8,279 nt of DNA, taken from Acetobacteraceae bacterium (GTDB lineage Bacteria; Pseudomonadota; Alphaproteobacteria; Acetobacterales; Acetobacteraceae). A program made the translations under genes and the position numbers. The DNA is taken from the NCBI GenBank assembly GCA_027340195.1, contig DAHWNE010000138.1, forward strand, positions 1 to 8,279. The letters are read 5' to 3'. Shown piece after piece: positions 5,824 to 8,279 of this stretch (position 1 is its first letter; each line of letters opens with the position of its first letter). The notes under the pieces were generated by a model. It had not been told where the DNA came from and searched no databases. It saw nothing but the letters and a program-made list of their open reading frames with translations.

Positions 5824-7236
5824 TCAGAACAGCGCCGCCGCCGCCGAGCCCGCCGCCGCGACCAGAGGCCCGGGGAAGAGGAAGAAGAACAGGGTGAAAA
5901 TCCCCGCCGCCGCGGCGACGAACCCCACCACGTTGGAGCGCCGGTCGAATGCCTCCACCGGGGCGTCGAAATACATCACCTTCACGATGCGGAGGTAATA
6001 GTACGACCCCACCACCGAGGTCAGCACGCCGATGATGGCGAGCGTCCACAGCCCCGACTGCACCGCCGCCAGGAACACGTAGAGTTTGCCGAAGAACCCG
6101 GCCAGCGGCGGAATCCCGGCCATCGAGAACATGAAGATCGCGAAGGCCAGCGCCAGGCCCGGATCGGTCTTGGCCAGCCCGGCCAGGTCCGCGATCTTCT
6201 CCACCGACCGGCCCTGCCGGCGCATGGCGATGATGCAGGCCCAGGTGCCGGCGCTCATGAAGATATAGACCAGCAGATAGACCAGCACGCCCCGGATCCC
6301 GAGTTCGGTGCCCACCGCGAGGCCGATCAGCGCGTAGCCCATGTGCCCGATCGAGGAATAGGCCATCAGCCGCTTGATGTTGGTCTGCCCGATCGCGGCC
6401 AGTGCCCCCAGCACCATGGAAACGACCGAGACGATCTGGATGATGAGCTGCCAGGAGGCCAGCAGATGCCCGAACGGGCCGGACATGACCCGCAGCAGCA
6501 GGGCCATCGCCGCCACCTTGGGGGCGGTGGCGAAGAAGGCGGTCACCGAGGAGGGGCTGCCTTCGTAAACATCGGGCGTCCACATGTGGAACGGCGCCGC
6601 CGAGATCTTGAATGCCAGCCCGACGATCACGAACACGATGCCGACCACCAGCCCCGGCGAGGCGGTCCCGTTCAGGAGATGGCCGAGCGTGGTGAAATCC
6701 ATGGTGCCGGAAAACCCGTAAACCAGCGAGATCCCGTAGAGCAGCAGCCCCGAGGCGAGGGCGCCGAGCACGAAATACTTGAGCCCCGCCTCGGAGGACC
6801 GCACATCGTCGCGGGCGAAGGCGGCGAGGACATAGAGCGCCAGCGATTGCAGCTCGAGCGCCACATAGAGAACCATCAGATTGTCGGCCGAGACCATGCC
6901 CATCATGCCGACGGTGGCGAACAGCATCAGCACCGGGAACTCGAACCGCGCGAGGCCGTTGCGCGGGTTGTAGTCCAGCGCCAGCATCAGCGAGAAGGCG
7001 GCACCGATCAGGATCAGGATCTTGGCCAGCCGCGCGAAGGGATCGACCAGGAACTGGCCGTAGAACCCGACCCCGTCGGGGCGGGTCAGCACCAGCAGGC
7101 CGGTCACCATGAAGGCACCCAGGGTCAGCATGGCCGCGAGCGGCGTGCCGTCCGGCTTGCGCAGCACGCCGATCACCAGGATCGCGAGACCCGCCAGCGA
7201 CAGCACCAGTTCGGGAAGGACGACGGTCCAGTTCAT
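5824..7236 (-). CDS. nuoN: NADH-quinone oxidoreductase subunit N
   Basis: A 470-residue, about 14-helix inner-membrane subunit of complex I, one of the three antiporter-like proton channels. The residues that form the channel are present. Glu128 is in [13 protein letters not shown] (TM5), and Lys210 is in [20 protein letters not shown] (TM7). Lys240 is in [11 protein letters not shown] (TM8), and Lys384 is in GFFGKLYVF (TM12). The conserved [19 protein letters not shown] lies at 285-303. The ATG at 7236 overlaps the nuoM stop by 4 bp (ATGA), and a good GGAGG (complement of 7244-7248) lies 7 nt upstream, which fixes the start. NuoN is normally the last gene of the nuo operon, and here too no further nuo gene follows. 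Family membership is not in doubt. Confidence 0.97.
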   Translation of the reverse strand: MNWTVVLPELVLSLAGLAILVIGVLRKPDGTPLAAMLTLGAFMVTGLLVLTRPDGVGFYGQFLVDPFARLAKILILIGAAFSLMLALDYNPRNGLARFEFPVLMLFATVGMMGMVSADNLMVLYVALELQSLALYVLAAFARDDVRSSEAGLKYFVLGALASGLLLYGISLVYGFSGTMDFTTLGHLLNGTASPGLVVGIVFVIVGLAFKISAAPFHMWTPDVYEGSPSSVTAFFATAPKVAAMALLLRVMSGPFGHLLASWQLIIQIVSVVSMVLGALAAIGQTNIKRLMAYSSIGHMGYALIGLAVGTELGIRGVLVYLLVYIFMSAGTWACIIAMRRQGRSVEKIADLAGLAKTDPGLALAFAIFMFSMAGIPPLAGFFGKLYVFLAAVQSGLWTLAIIGVLTSVVGSYYYLRIVKVMYFDAPVEAFDRRSNVVGFVAAAAGIFTLFFFLFPGPLVAAAGSAAAALF

Positions 7237-8279
7237 CGTGCGGCCTCCGCGAGCCGGATGGCGGGGTGTGGCGGCCGGGCCATCGCCTGTTCATGCCTTG
7301 CCACCATCTGCGTGACGGTGGCGTCCCAGAACCGGGTGAAGCTGGACGGGTAGATGCCCATCCACAGCGCCAGGATCACCAGCGGCGCGAACACCGCGAT
7401 CTCCCGCGGGCTGACGTCCAGGATGCTGCGCAGATCGGGCCGGGTCATGCGCCCGAACACCACCCGGCGATACATATAGAGCGTGTACATCGGCCCCAGG
7501 ATGAGGCCGAGCCCACCCAGCAGCGCCAGCCAGAAATTCACGTGCAACGCGCCGATGACGACCAGGAACTCGCCCACGAAACCCGAAGTGCCGGGCAGGC
7601 CGACCGAGGCCATGACGAACACCATGAACAGGAAGGCGTAGAACGGCATCCGTTCCGCCAGCCCGCCATAACGCGCGATCTCGCGCGTGTGCATCCGGTC
7701 GTAGATGACGCCCACCAGCAGGAACAGCGCGGCCGAGACGATGCCGTGCGACAGCATCTGGAACAGCGCGCCCTGGATGCCCTGGATGTCGAAGGTGAAC
7801 AACCCGATGGTGACCACGCCCATGTGCGCGATCGAGGAATAGGCCACCAGCTTCTTCATGTCCTCCTGCGCCAGCGCGACATAGGCGGCATAGACCACCG
7901 CCACCACCGACAGGGTGAACACCAGCGGCGCCAGCTCGGCCGAGGCCTGCGGCAGCATCGGGATCGAGAAACGGAGGAACCCGTAGGCCCCCATCTTCAG
8001 CAGCACGCCGGCCAGGATGACGGACCCGGCGGTGGGCGCCTCCACATGCGCATCCGGCAGCCAGGTGTGCACCGGCCACATCGGCACCTTGACCGCGAAG
8101 GAGGCGAAGAACGCGAGGAACAGCCAGAACTGCATCTTCGCCGGAAAATGCGTGTGCAGCAGGGTCGGGATGTCGGTGGTATGCGCGTAGCGCCACATCG
8201 CCAGCAGCGCGAGCAGCATCAGCACCGAGCCGGTGAGGGTGAACAGGAAGAACTTGAACGCGGAATAGACCCGCCGCGG
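7233..8279 (-). CDS. nuoM: NADH-quinone oxidoreductase subunit M (N-terminal part missing)
   Basis: The frame is open to the right edge, and 348 residues are visible, starting [20 protein letters not shown]. About 150 residues of a normal subunit of roughly 500 lie outside, including the TM5 glutamate. A GTG at 8225 is inside the conserved TM segment and is not the start. NuoM is one of the antiporter-like proton-pumping subunits of complex I. Counting from the first visible residue, Lys64 lies in [18 protein letters not shown] (TM7) and Lys95 in LLKMGAYGF (TM8). A histidine is at 178 in [12 protein letters not shown], and Glu237 is in [12 protein letters not shown] (TM12 position). [16 protein letters not shown] is also typical. 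The stop overlaps the start of nuoN. No damage to the frame is seen. Confidence 0.97.
   Translation of the reverse strand, partial: PRRVYSAFKFFLFTLTGSVLMLLALLAMWRYAHTTDIPTLLHTHFPAKMQFWLFLAFFASFAVKVPMWPVHTWLPDAHVEAPTAGSVILAGVLLKMGAYGFLRFSIPMLPQASAELAPLVFTLSVVAVVYAAYVALAQEDMKKLVAYSSIAHMGVVTIGLFTFDIQGIQGALFQMLSHGIVSAALFLLVGVIYDRMHTREIARYGGLAERMPFYAFLFMVFVMASVGLPGTSGFVGEFLVVIGALHVNFWLALLGGLGLILGPMYTLYMYRRVVFGRMTRPDLRSILDVSPREIAVFAPLVILALWMGIYPSSFTRFWDATVTQMVARHEQAMARPPHPAIRLAEAAR

Noticed and set aside
5777..7294. Minus-strand open frame of 505 codons overlapping nuoN in another frame
   Set aside because: It lacks membrane segments and any domain, while nuoN in its own frame has all channel residues and a good ribosome-binding site.
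6343..7353. Plus-strand open frame of 336 codons opposite nuoN
   Set aside because: Translation dominated by H, Q, D, R and G, a typical antisense shadow of a membrane-protein gene.
8223..8225. GTG as the start of nuoM
   Set aside because: The same frame continues upstream to the window edge with conserved NuoM sequence ([17 protein letters not shown]), so the GTG is internal.

Overview
The window is about 8.3 kb of very GC-rich DNA, about two-thirds G+C or more by eye. Every gene I can support reads leftward on the minus strand. In transcription order they are nuoM (5' end cut off by the window), nuoN, coaX, rnj, a 569-bp non-coding gap, proS, lolC and lolD (3' end cut off). This gene order, the short alphaproteobacterial form of ProS, a type III pantothenate kinase and a bacterial RNase J point to an alphaproteobacterium. 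The Rhodospirillales/Acetobacteraceae are my best guess, from codon style and neighbourhood rather than from any search.

Right part (3283-8279): nuoM and nuoN are the last genes of the complex I operon and overlap by 4 bp (ATGA). After an 88-bp gap that holds a GC-rich hairpin comes coaX, which overlaps rnj by 4 bp. Respiration (NuoM/N proton channels), CoA synthesis (CoaX) and RNA decay (RNase J) are therefore probably co-transcribed in part. The biotin-protein ligase gene birA, often found between nuoN and coaX or rnj in this class, is absent here.

Middle (2714-3282): no credible protein gene. From right to left it holds a 106-bp REP/MITE-like element with 29-bp imperfect terminal inverted repeats, a 14-bp-stem hairpin, a possible small RNA on the minus strand with a long stem-loop and an intrinsic terminator, a small dyad, and a probable promoter for proS. 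This gap is the least ordinary part of the window.

Left part (1-2713): proS, lolC and lolD form a tight unit with a 4-nt gap and then an 8-bp overlap. They encode prolyl-tRNA synthetase and the permease and ATPase of the lipoprotein-releasing ABC transporter. Both lol genes appear to start with GTG.

I see no CRISPR array, phage, transposase gene, tRNA, rRNA or unknown multi-gene system. The protein-coding content is conserved housekeeping sequence; the points of interest lie in the intergenic DNA and in what is missing from the usual gene order.
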